Source: Paracoccaceae bacterium (GTDB taxonomy: Bacteria > Pseudomonadota > Alphaproteobacteria > Rhodobacterales > Rhodobacteraceae). Taken from it: a stretch of DNA of 9,113 bases. This document shows positions 1 through 5,263 of the stretch, in pieces. The DNA lies in NCBI GenBank assembly GCA_023254015.1, contig JALQYS010000611.1, positions 1-9,113 on the forward strand, given 5' to 3'. The notes under the pieces were generated by a model. It searched no databases. It saw nothing but the letters and a program-made list of their open reading frames with translations, and was not told the origin of the DNA. Within the stretch, counting starts at the first letter, position 1. Every line of letters begins with the position of its first letter. A program made the position numbers and the translations under genes.

Positions 1-674
1 GAAATGATGGCACGCGTGCGCTTGCGCACAAAGGACGACGGATTGCCGGCCGACCGGCCCTTGGGATCGGGCAGAACGGCGGCAAGGCGGGCGGCCTGCA
101 GGGCGGACAGGTCGCGCGCGTCAACGCCGAAATGATGCTGGGCGGCGGCCTGCACGCCAAAGACCCCTTCGGCGAATTCGGCGGTGTTCAGGTAAACCTC
201 AAGGATCCGGCGCTTGGACCACATCAGCTCCACGACCGGGGTGATCGCCGCCTCCATCGCCTTTCGGACATAGCTGCGCCCGTGCCAGAGGAAGGTATTC
301 TTCACCACCTGCTGCGAAATGGTCGAGGCGCCACGGCCACCCCCCTCTTCAATGGCGGTGCGGATCGCGGCCATGTCAAAGCCCCAGTGCAGGCAGAAAT
401 TGGCGTCCTCGGCGGCGACGACCGAGCGGGCCATGACCGGGGCGATCTCGTCCCAGCTGACCCAATCCTTTTCGATGCCACCCAGGCGCCAGCTTTCCTG
501 CACCTGATAGATATTGATCGGCGGCGGCACAAAGCTGAAAAGCAGGATCAGCACGGCATAAAAGCCGGCTAGACCCGCCAGCCCCCGCAACGCCCAGCGT
601 CGCAGACGCCGCAACCGTGGCTCTGGCTGCGGGGCAGGTTGGGGACGAGGATCAGCTTTCTTGCGCGGGGCCAT
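1..674 (-). CDS. mtgA: Monofunctional biosynthetic peptidoglycan transglycosylase (partial, C-terminus off the left edge)
   Basis: This gene encodes a family 51 glycosyltransferase that polymerises lipid II into glycan strands at the periplasmic face of the inner membrane. Reading leftward from ATG at 674, 224 codons are visible without a stop. A basic, proline-rich N-terminus (residues 1-30) is followed by one hydrophobic segment (about 31-50), a membrane anchor. The GT51 motifs appear in order: AAEDANF-C-LHWG with catalytic Glu89 (87-98), GASTISQQ (115-122), RKAMEA (137-142) and KRRILEVYLN (154-163), then AAQHHFG. No penicillin-binding transpeptidase domain fits in the short remainder, and MtgA proteins are about 230 residues, so only a few residues are missing. 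The start is uncertain: an in-frame ATG lies three codons upstream (681-683) and neither has a clear Shine-Dalgarno. The gene is divergent from the acrylyl-CoA reductase gene. Confidence 0.93.
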   Translation of the reverse strand, partial: MAPRKKADPRPQPAPQPEPRLRRLRRWALRGLAGLAGFYAVLILLFSFVPPPINIYQVQESWRLGGIEKDWVSWDEIAPVMARSVVAAEDANFCLHWGFDMAAIRTAIEEGGGRGASTISQQVVKNTFLWHGRSYVRKAMEAAITPVVELMWSKRRILEVYLNTAEFAEGVFGVQAAAQHHFGVDARDLSALQAARLAAVLPDPKGRSAGNPSSFVRKRTRAII

Positions 675-777
675 GGGCCACATAGGCCCGAACTCGGTTC
701 CGGGGTCAAGAAAGGACCTCTTGCACCTTGGTCATCGCAGGGCAAACATGGGCATGACAGGAACGGGGAGAAGACGG
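675..777. promoter_or_regulatory. Divergent intergenic region between mtgA and the acrylyl-CoA reductase gene
   Basis: This 103-bp stretch must hold the promoters of both divergent genes. On the right-hand side a GGGGAG ribosome-binding site (765-770) sits 7 nt before ATG 778. A weak TTGCAC (721-726) / AAACAT (744-749) pair with 17-bp spacing could be the rightward promoter, but each hexamer matches consensus at only three positions. On the leftward side the reverse strand reads TTGACC about 30 nt before the mtgA start, without a good -10 match. No strong operator palindrome is visible. Confidence 0.35.
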
Positions 778-1770
778 ATGTCATTCAGGGCGCTGGTGGT
801 CACCAAGGACGAGGCCGGGGCAACCCATGCGGGGGTGCAGAACCTTGCGCTGGCCGATCTGCCGCAGGGCGATGTGGTGGTGGCGGTTGATTATTCCACC
901 GTCAATTACAAGGACGGCCTTTGCCTTGGCACCGGGGGCGGGCTGGTGCGGAGCTATCCGCATGTGCCGGGCATCGATTTTGCCGGAACCGTCGAAAGCT
1001 CGGACGATCCGCGCTATCGTCCCGGCGACAAGGTGGTGCTGACCGGTTGGCGGGTGGGGGAAAGCCATTGGGGCGGCTATGCACAGAAGGCGCGGGTCAA
1101 GGCCGACTGGCTGGTGCCCTTGCCGGAGGGCCTGACCACACGGCAGGCGATGGCGGTGGGCACGGCGGGCTTTACCGCGATGCTGGCCATTCTGGCGCTG
1201 GAAGATCATGGGCTGACGCCCGGTTCAGGCCCGGTTCTGGTCACTGGCGCGGCGGGCGGGGTGGGCTCGGTCGCGGTGGCGCTGCTGGCGGCGGCGGGCT
1301 ATGAGGTGGCTGCCGTCACCGGGCGGCCCGAGACAGAAGGCTATCTGCGCAGCCTGGGTGCCAGCCAGATCGTGCCGCGCGAGGCCATCAACGAAACCGT
1401 CAAGCGCCCGCTGGAATCCGAAACCTGGGCCGGCTGCATCGACGCCGTGGGGGGCGCGATGATGGCGCGGGTGCTGGGCCAGCTGAAGCATGGCGGCTCC
1501 ATCGCGGCGGTCGGCCTTGCCGGGGGCGCGAACCTGCCCGCCTCGGTCGTGCCCTTCCTCTTGCGTGGGGTAAACATTCTGGGCATCGATTCGGTCCTGC
1601 AGCCCTACGCGCGCCGCGTGATCGCCTGGCAGCGCATCGCCCGCGACATGCCGAAGGACAAGCTGGAGGCGATGATCAGCCTGCATGGCCTTGCAGACCT
1701 GCCGCGGCTTGGGGCCGAGATCTTGGCTGGCAAGATCAAGGGCCGCGCCGTGATCGACGTCAACGCCTGA
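778..1770 (+). CDS. acuI: Acrylyl-CoA reductase (NADPH), AcuI/YhdH family
   Basis: This 330-residue protein is a zinc-independent medium-chain dehydrogenase/reductase of the AcuI/YhdH group. Its known members reduce toxic acryloyl-CoA to propionyl-CoA with NADPH, in DMSP/acrylate and 3-hydroxypropionate metabolism in the cytoplasm. The N-terminal catalytic domain carries VNYKDG and HVPGIDFAGTV; the Rossmann domain has VTGAAGGVGSVA (155-166) followed by VAAVTGR, the usual NADPH signature. Length matches the family (about 325-330). ATG 778 was chosen because GGGGAG lies 7 nt upstream and the protein then starts MSFRALVV, as the family does. In-frame ATGs at 748 and 754 would add a non-conserved tail. 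No acuR, dddL or acuK/acuN lies next to it, so this is a stand-alone copy. Substrate specificity is inferred from family and could be broader (quinone-reductase-like). Confidence 0.9.
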   Translation: MSFRALVVTKDEAGATHAGVQNLALADLPQGDVVVAVDYSTVNYKDGLCLGTGGGLVRSYPHVPGIDFAGTVESSDDPRYRPGDKVVLTGWRVGESHWGGYAQKARVKADWLVPLPEGLTTRQAMAVGTAGFTAMLAILALEDHGLTPGSGPVLVTGAAGGVGSVAVALLAAAGYEVAAVTGRPETEGYLRSLGASQIVPREAINETVKRPLESETWAGCIDAVGGAMMARVLGQLKHGGSIAAVGLAGGANLPASVVPFLLRGVNILGIDSVLQPYARRVIAWQRIARDMPKDKLEAMISLHGLADLPRLGAEILAGKIKGRAVIDVNA

Positions 1771-1818
1771 AAGGCCGCGGAGAGGGTCCTGCCTCGACAG
1801 GGGTTTGACACCATGCTT

Positions 1819-1843
1819 CCCCGCCGTCCTGAAAACGGCGGGG
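1819..1843 (+). terminator. Hairpin downstream of acuI, possible terminator
   Basis: A perfect 9-bp stem, CCCCGCCGT (1819-1827) with ACGGCGGGG (1835-1843), encloses a 7-nt loop 49 nt after the acuI stop. It is followed only by GTTGTGAT rather than a U tract, so it is an incomplete intrinsic terminator. It may instead be an RNA-stability element or the first member of the hairpin series in this gap. Confidence 0.45.
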
Positions 1844-1857
1844 GTTGTGATGCGTGG

Positions 1858-1891
1858 GATGGAGGAGGCGAACGGTCGCCGTTCGGCCATC
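1858..1891. repeat. Inverted repeat (stem-loop)
   Basis: CGAACGG (1869-1875) and CCGTTCG (1879-1885) form a 7-bp stem with a 3-nt loop. The flanking GATGG (1858-1862) and CCATC (1887-1891) extend it across an asymmetric internal loop. It is the second hairpin in the acuI-GntR gap. Confidence 0.5.
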
Positions 1892-1937
1892 TGGACCAGG
1901 GCGCGTATGATCCGGTCTGGGTGCCGTCCCCCCTTCC

Positions 1938-1981
1938 CCAAGGGCAGTGACCGGCCGCCGCAAGACCACTGCCGGCCTTGG
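1938..1981. repeat. Long inverted repeat with 12 paired bases
   Basis: CCAAGG (1938-1943) pairs with CCTTGG (1976-1981), and the adjoining GCAGTG (1944-1949) pairs with CACTGC (1967-1972). Only a 3-nt bulge (1973-1975) separates the two helices. The 17-nt loop contains CCGGC (1951-1955), which could pair alternatively with GCCGG (1971-1975), so two mutually exclusive folds are possible. It is the most elaborate hairpin in this gap. Confidence 0.55.
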
Positions 1982-2051
1982 TTATCCCGGCCCGCTGCAC
2001 ACTGGCGCCGCTGGAATATTCGGCAGGGGATCAACGCCGCAGGATGGCCGA

Positions 2052-2084
2052 GAAGGCTGTGGCACGGTGTCGGTCCAAGCCTTC
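2052..2084. repeat. Inverted repeat (7-bp stem)
   Basis: GAAGGCT (2052-2058) and AGCCTTC (2078-2084) enclose 19 nt. Alone this is weak and could be chance in GC-rich DNA. It is listed because it continues the series in this gap. Confidence 0.35.
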
Positions 2085-2161
2085 GACGATCGGCACGCAC
2101 CCCGCCCATGGCCTCTGGTCATCGGGGATGTCATGGCAAGCCCCCGTCAACCCCCTTCAGG

Positions 2162-2184
2162 CCTCGGGGTTTGCCACCCCGAGG
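2162..2184 (-). terminator. Probable terminator hairpin of the GntR regulator gene
   Basis: CCTCGGGGT (2162-2170) and ACCCCGAGG (2176-2184) form a perfect 9-bp GC-rich stem with a 5-nt loop. It starts about 20 nt past the regulator's stop codon (2204-2206) in the direction of leftward transcription. No U tract follows on that strand, so it may be a weak or Rho-assisted terminator or a 3'-end protecting hairpin. Confidence 0.55.
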
Positions 2185-2203
2185 TGGGCGCGCCAATCCG
2201 AGG

Positions 2204-2881
2204 TCAGGCGGTTTGCAGCAGCTGGCGCGCGATCTCGGCCGCTTCTTTCAGGTGATCCCGCACAGCCTTGGCTGCGGCCACGGGGTCATTCGCACAAATC
2301 GCGGCGGCAATGCGCGCCATATGCGCTGGCCCCGAGGTGCGGCGGTTGGTCGTGGCAAGGGTCATGGCCCGCAACCGAGAGATGCGCCCATTCAGCCGCT
2401 GCACGATTTCCCAGGCGATCTCGTGCCCGGCGGCTTGGAAGATGACCTCGTAGAACGCCGTCGTCGCAGCATAAAGCGCCTGAGGCGTCGCCTCGGCAAA
2501 GGCCTTGTCCAATGCGGCAAGTGCCGCGCGCAGGCGGTCCTTCACCGCCGCATTGGCAAGCAGGGCGCAATCTGCGGCCGCCTCAGCCTCCAGAAGCCGG
2601 CGAATGGCATAGATCTGCGCCGCCTGATGCCAGTCCAGCCGCGCCACAACGGGGCCCGCGCGCGGCAGGGTTTCCACCAGGCCCTCGGCCTCCAGGGTGC
2701 GGATCACCTCGCGCACGACCGAGCGCGACACGCCCAACTGGTCGCACAGCGCCCGTTCCACCAGACGGTCGCCGCCCTGAAAGCGTCCGGCAATGATCGC
2801 CCCGCGCAGCCGGTCAACCGCCAGGGCCCGCAGCGTGGCGGGGGCTTCGTGAATGCGCAGATCGTCGGCGGGCTGGTTCAT
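2204..2881 (-). CDS. GntR-family transcriptional regulator, FCD (FadR-type) ligand domain
   Basis: This 225-residue protein has an N-terminal winged helix (about 16-80). The helix includes the family hallmark LVERALCDQLGVSRSVVREVIRTLEAEGLVE, whose recognition helix is near S52-R57. An all-helical FCD domain follows (about 85-220) with the typical IYAIRRLLEAEAA entry. Regulators of this class usually repress a neighbouring catabolic operon until an organic-acid-like inducer binds. Metal-ligand histidines are seen at H187 and H210, but the usual FH histidine is replaced by Tyr144 (FYEVIFQAAGHE). The gene is divergent from the flavin-monooxygenase operon, with 99 bp between the two starts. A strong palindrome (2935-2954) lies between them, so local control and autoregulation are likely. 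The start at 2881 gives a normal family length; the ribosome-binding site is weak. Confidence 0.9.
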   Translation of the reverse strand: MNQPADDLRIHEAPATLRALAVDRLRGAIIAGRFQGGDRLVERALCDQLGVSRSVVREVIRTLEAEGLVETLPRAGPVVARLDWHQAAQIYAIRRLLEAEAAADCALLANAAVKDRLRAALAALDKAFAEATPQALYAATTAFYEVIFQAAGHEIAWEIVQRLNGRISRLRAMTLATTNRRTSGPAHMARIAAAICANDPVAAAKAVRDHLKEAAEIARQLLQTA

Positions 2882-2923
2882 GGCGCAAACCTAGGCCGGG
2901 GCAAGCCGTCACGCAAGTCCTTC

Positions 2924-2953
2924 TTGACATCTCATATGATGGTATACCAACAT
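2924..2953 (+). promoter_or_regulatory. Possible promoter of the monooxygenase operon
   Basis: A perfect consensus -35 hexamer TTGACA occupies 2924-2929. At acceptable spacing (18 bp) the -10 would be CAACAT (2948-2953), which matches consensus at three positions only. The better-looking TATACC (2943-2948) is just 13 bp away. The -35 is convincing and the -10 is not. Overlap with the palindrome suggests repression by direct occlusion. Confidence 0.45.
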
Positions 2954-2954
2954 A
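2935..2954. promoter_or_regulatory. Candidate operator for the GntR/FCD regulator
   Basis: TATGATGGTATACCAACATA is a 20-bp palindrome with a single mismatched pair (A2939/A2950). Its 10-bp core TGGTATACCA (2940-2949) is perfect. Core GTATAC-type palindromes are typical of FadR/FCD-subfamily sites. It lies just downstream of a TTGACA and 27 bp before the operon's first start codon. A bound dimer there would block operon transcription and could also affect the divergent regulator gene. Confidence 0.65.
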
Positions 2955-2980
2955 CAGGCAGATTCACCAAGGATGCCGCC

Positions 2981-3583
2981 ATGCCCGCGCAGATTCGCAA
3001 GACGCTTCTGAACATCGAAACCACGCTGATCGAGGGCGGCCGCACCGCGCCGACACCGCTGAAATTCATCGCGGCGGCGGCGGTCATCCGGAACCCTTGG
3101 GCGGGAATGGGCTTTGTCGAGGATCTGAAGCCCGCAATTCACGACGTTGCGCCCGAACTTGGTGCGCTTCTGACCGAAATGATCATCGATGCCGCAGGTG
3201 GCGGCGACAAGGTGGAAGGGTACGGCAAGGCCGCCGTCGTGGGTCTGGATGGCGAGGTGGAACATGCCAGCGCGTTGATCCACACCCTGCGTTTTGGCAA
3301 CCACTACCGCACCGCGGTTGGCGCAAAGACCTATCTGGCCTTCACCAACACCCGCGGCCCGGCCAATTGCCCCATCATGATCCCCTTGATGGACAAGAAC
3401 GACGAAGGCCGCCGCAGCCACTACCTGACGATCCAGTTCGCCATCCCGGACGCACCCGCCGCAGATGAAATCGTGGTCGCCCTCGGCGCGTCGATCGGTG
3501 GGCGCCCGCACCACCGCATCGGCGATCGCTATCAGGATCTGAAAGACCTTGGTCATGACGTCAAGAACCCTGCGGCTGTCTGA
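2981..3583 (+). CDS. DUF1185 / AA_synth family protein (amino acid synthesis family)
   Basis: This 200-residue protein belongs to the family Pfam calls AA_synth (PF06684, formerly DUF1185). Structures of the family have a chorismate-mutase (AroH)-like fold; no reaction is established. Visible conserved stretches are RKTLLNIETTLIEGG near the N-terminus, PWAG, a Gly-rich AGGGDKVEGYGKAAVVG, RFGNHYR (104-110), KTYLAFTNTRGPANCP, and GGRPHHRIGDR (173-183). The clustered His/Arg suggest a ligand or active site. ATG 2981 was chosen because AAGG (2969-2972) is suitably spaced. The frame stays open far upstream but without family sequence, and the palindrome lies there. It is the first gene of the operon, and its end overlaps the next gene by about 29 bp. 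A role in handling an unstable intermediate of the pathway is inference from position only. Confidence 0.88.
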   Translation: MPAQIRKTLLNIETTLIEGGRTAPTPLKFIAAAAVIRNPWAGMGFVEDLKPAIHDVAPELGALLTEMIIDAAGGGDKVEGYGKAAVVGLDGEVEHASALIHTLRFGNHYRTAVGAKTYLAFTNTRGPANCPIMIPLMDKNDEGRRSHYLTIQFAIPDAPAADEIVVALGASIGGRPHHRIGDRYQDLKDLGHDVKNPAAV

Positions 3584-4340
3584 CGGCGGCACCGTCCGGG
3601 TGCTGGAACAAGGGGCGGGAGAGACGCTCTTGCTGATTCACGGTGTCGGCCTGCGGGCCGAGGCCTGGGAGCCGCAGATGGGGCTTGAGGCGCATGTGAT
3701 CGCCGTGGACATGCCCGGCCACGGCGAAAGCAGCCCCCTTCCCCCCGGTGCGCGCCTGCCCGATTATGTGGCCTGGGCTGCCCGCGTGATCGAGGCGCTG
3801 AACCTTGGCCCGGTGAATGTGGCCGGTCATTCCATGGGCTCGCTGATTGCTGCCGGTCTGGCCATCAGCCGGCCCGATATGGTGAGCCGCGTGGCGCTGC
3901 TCAACGCCGTCCATCGCCGCACCCCCGAGGCCCGGGCCGCCGTTTTGGGCCGCGCCGCTGAAATCGCGGCGGGCGCAGGCAGCATCGAGGCCCCCCTGGC
4001 CCGCTGGTTCACCCCCGATCAGGCCGAAATCCGCGGCAAGGTGGCCGACTGGCTGCGCAGCGTCAGCCAACAGGGCTATGCCGCCGCCTACCGCGCCTTT
4101 GCCGAGGGGGACAGCGTTTACGCCGACCGTCTGGGCGAAATCCGCTGTCCGGCGCTGGTGCTGACGGGCGACGGCGACCCCAACTCCACCCCCGCCATGA
4201 CCCGGACCATGGCCGGAATGGTGCATCGCGGACAGGCCGTGATCATTCCTGGCCATCGGCATATGGTGAATCTGACCGCCCCGCGTGAGGTTTGCCAAGC
4301 CCTGCGCGACTGGTTGGCAACCCGGGAGGCCCACGCATGA
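3555..4340 (+). CDS. Alpha/beta-hydrolase
   Basis: This 261-residue cytoplasmic serine hydrolase has a single alpha/beta-hydrolase fold. Oxyanion-hole region LLLIHGVG lies at 25-32, DMPGHGES at 52-59, nucleophile elbow GHSMGS with Ser93, and the acid is probably Asp208 in LTGDGDPNSTP. The general base is probably His236 in GHRHMVN. A helical cap region lies around 120-190. Length and architecture fit esterase, lactonase or C-C hydrolase relatives, including the RutD-like and BphD-like groups, and the substrate is not readable. In the operon it would hydrolyse the monooxygenase product or a derived ester, lactone or amide. The start overlaps the upstream gene by 29 bp. ATG 3555 (GAAAG at 3541-3545) is preferred, though TTG 3549 (AGGA at 3534-3537) is possible. 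Its stop overlaps the next start (ATGA). Confidence 0.88.
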   Translation: MTSRTLRLSDGGTVRVLEQGAGETLLLIHGVGLRAEAWEPQMGLEAHVIAVDMPGHGESSPLPPGARLPDYVAWAARVIEALNLGPVNVAGHSMGSLIAAGLAISRPDMVSRVALLNAVHRRTPEARAAVLGRAAEIAAGAGSIEAPLARWFTPDQAEIRGKVADWLRSVSQQGYAAAYRAFAEGDSVYADRLGEIRCPALVLTGDGDPNSTPAMTRTMAGMVHRGQAVIIPGHRHMVNLTAPREVCQALRDWLATREAHA

Positions 4341-5263
4341 CAACCCCGATCGACCCGCGCGCCTTGCGCGACGCCTTTGGCTGCTTCATGACCGGGGTGA
4401 CGGTGGTCACCACCCTTGATACCGCAGGCAAACCGCAAGGGTTCACCGCCAATTCCTTTTCCTCGGTCTCGCTTGACCCGCCGTTGCTGCTGGTCAGCCT
4501 TGCCAATTCTTCGCGCAACCTGACCACCTTCACCACCGGCACGGGCTTTGCCGTGAATGTGCTGGCCGAAGGACAAAAGGACATCTCGGCCACTTTCGCC
4601 CGGCCGAGCGACGATCGTTTCGCCGATGTCTACTGGAAGAAAGGGCCCGTTGGGCACCCGATCATTGCTGGCGTGTCGGCCTGGTTCGATTGCACGCTGG
4701 AGCAGGCCATTCCAGCCGGCGACCATACGATCCTGATCGGCCGGATCGCAGGGTTCGAGGCGACGCCGACCGCGGGATTGGGGTATTACCGGGGGGCCTA
4801 TGTGACCCCGGCCCAGACGGCAGCCCAACTGCCCGCCGGCCCCGATGTGGTCATCACCGCCATTCTGAAGGCCGAGGGCAAGGTGCTGCTGATCGATGAT
4901 GGGCGCGGCGGGGTGACTCTGCCGATGTCCAAGGCCGGCCGCGATGGCGTGCAGGCGGCCCTGGTGCGCCTGATCGCCGCCTCTGGCCTGCAGGCCGAGC
5001 CCGGCGCGGTCTATTCCGTCTATGACGATGTGAGCCAAGGCGCGCAGCATATCGCCTTTCTCTGCCCCACCACCCCCGGCAAGCCGCGACACGGCGCGCT
5101 GGTTGATCTTGATCGCGACAGTCTGGCCGATGTTTCGGACCCTGCCGCGCGGATCATGCTGGAACGGCTCGCGGATGAGGCCCCAACGGGGCGCTATGGC
5201 ATCTATTTCGGAACCCACGAACAGGGACGCGTGCACCGAACCGACGAAAGGGAAACCCCATGA
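4337..5263 (+). CDS. Flavin reductase with C-terminal Nudix-like domain
   Basis: Residues 1 to about 165 form a flavin reductase-like FMN-binding domain (HpaC/RutF/NtaB group). It has FMTGVTVVTT, GFTANSFSSVSLDPPLLLVSL (flavin-binding, 35-55), FAVNVLAEGQ and GDHTILIGRI. Such enzymes use NAD(P)H to make free FMNH2 for a partner monooxygenase. The protein is 308 residues, whereas simple reductases are about 160-190. Its C-terminal part (about 168-300: VVITAILKAEGKVLLIDD, then LPMSKAGRDG with VRLIAASGL) resembles a Nudix fold. The catalytic glutamates of the Nudix box are absent, so it is probably a regulatory or ligand-binding module. ATG 4337 overlaps the hydrolase stop (ATGA) and has GGGAGG 7 nt upstream. 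It ends with an ATGA overlap onto the monooxygenase gene, its likely partner. Confidence 0.88.
   Translation: MTTPIDPRALRDAFGCFMTGVTVVTTLDTAGKPQGFTANSFSSVSLDPPLLLVSLANSSRNLTTFTTGTGFAVNVLAEGQKDISATFARPSDDRFADVYWKKGPVGHPIIAGVSAWFDCTLEQAIPAGDHTILIGRIAGFEATPTAGLGYYRGAYVTPAQTAAQLPAGPDVVITAILKAEGKVLLIDDGRGGVTLPMSKAGRDGVQAALVRLIAASGLQAEPGAVYSVYDDVSQGAQHIAFLCPTTPGKPRHGALVDLDRDSLADVSDPAARIMLERLADEAPTGRYGIYFGTHEQGRVHRTDERETP

Larger units (their letters stand above)
1771..2203. other. 433-bp intergenic stretch with a series of inverted repeats, no convincing gene
   Basis: The long open frames crossing this stretch have low-complexity Arg/Pro/Gly-rich products, no recognisable motif and no credible ribosome-binding site, so I call no gene. 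Five inverted repeats lie in sequence. They are 1819-1843 (9-bp stem); 1858-1891 (CGAACGG/CCGTTCG with outer GATGG/CCATC); 1938-1981 (CCAAGG+GCAGTG pairing with CACTGC+CCTTGG across a 3-nt bulge); 2052-2084 (GAAGGCT/AGCCTTC, 19-nt loop); and 2162-2184 (9-bp stem). This could be a structured non-coding RNA or leader, on either strand, or the remains of a lost element. I do not recognise RNase P RNA, tmRNA, SRP RNA or a known riboswitch. Confidence 0.5.

Noticed and set aside
661..777. Earlier starts for the acrylyl-CoA reductase gene (ATG 661, 748, 754)
   Set aside because: They would add a non-conserved Arg/Gly-rich tail. ATG 778 has the better-placed GGGGAG and gives the typical family N-terminus.
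1225..2109. Long leftward open frame of about 294 codons opposite acuI and the following gap
   Set aside because: It is antisense to the well-supported acuI gene for over half its length. The product is Arg/His/Gln-rich without motifs, and there is no ribosome-binding site. Long antisense frames are expected in such GC-rich DNA.
1771..2203. Known structured RNA (RNase P RNA, tmRNA, SRP RNA, riboswitch) in the gap
   Set aside because: I could not find the conserved sequence cores of these RNAs on either strand. Only unassigned hairpins are visible.
1805..2980. In-frame upstream extension of the DUF1185 gene, to a total of 592 codons
   Set aside because: The added part runs antisense through the GntR gene and across the operator region, and has no family similarity. 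ATG 2981 with its own ribosome-binding site fits the known family length of about 200 residues.
4118..5236. Leftward open frame of 372 codons opposite the hydrolase and flavin reductase genes
   Set aside because: It is the mirror of two genes with clear catalytic motifs. The product is low-complexity Gly/His/Arg-rich and unrecognisable.
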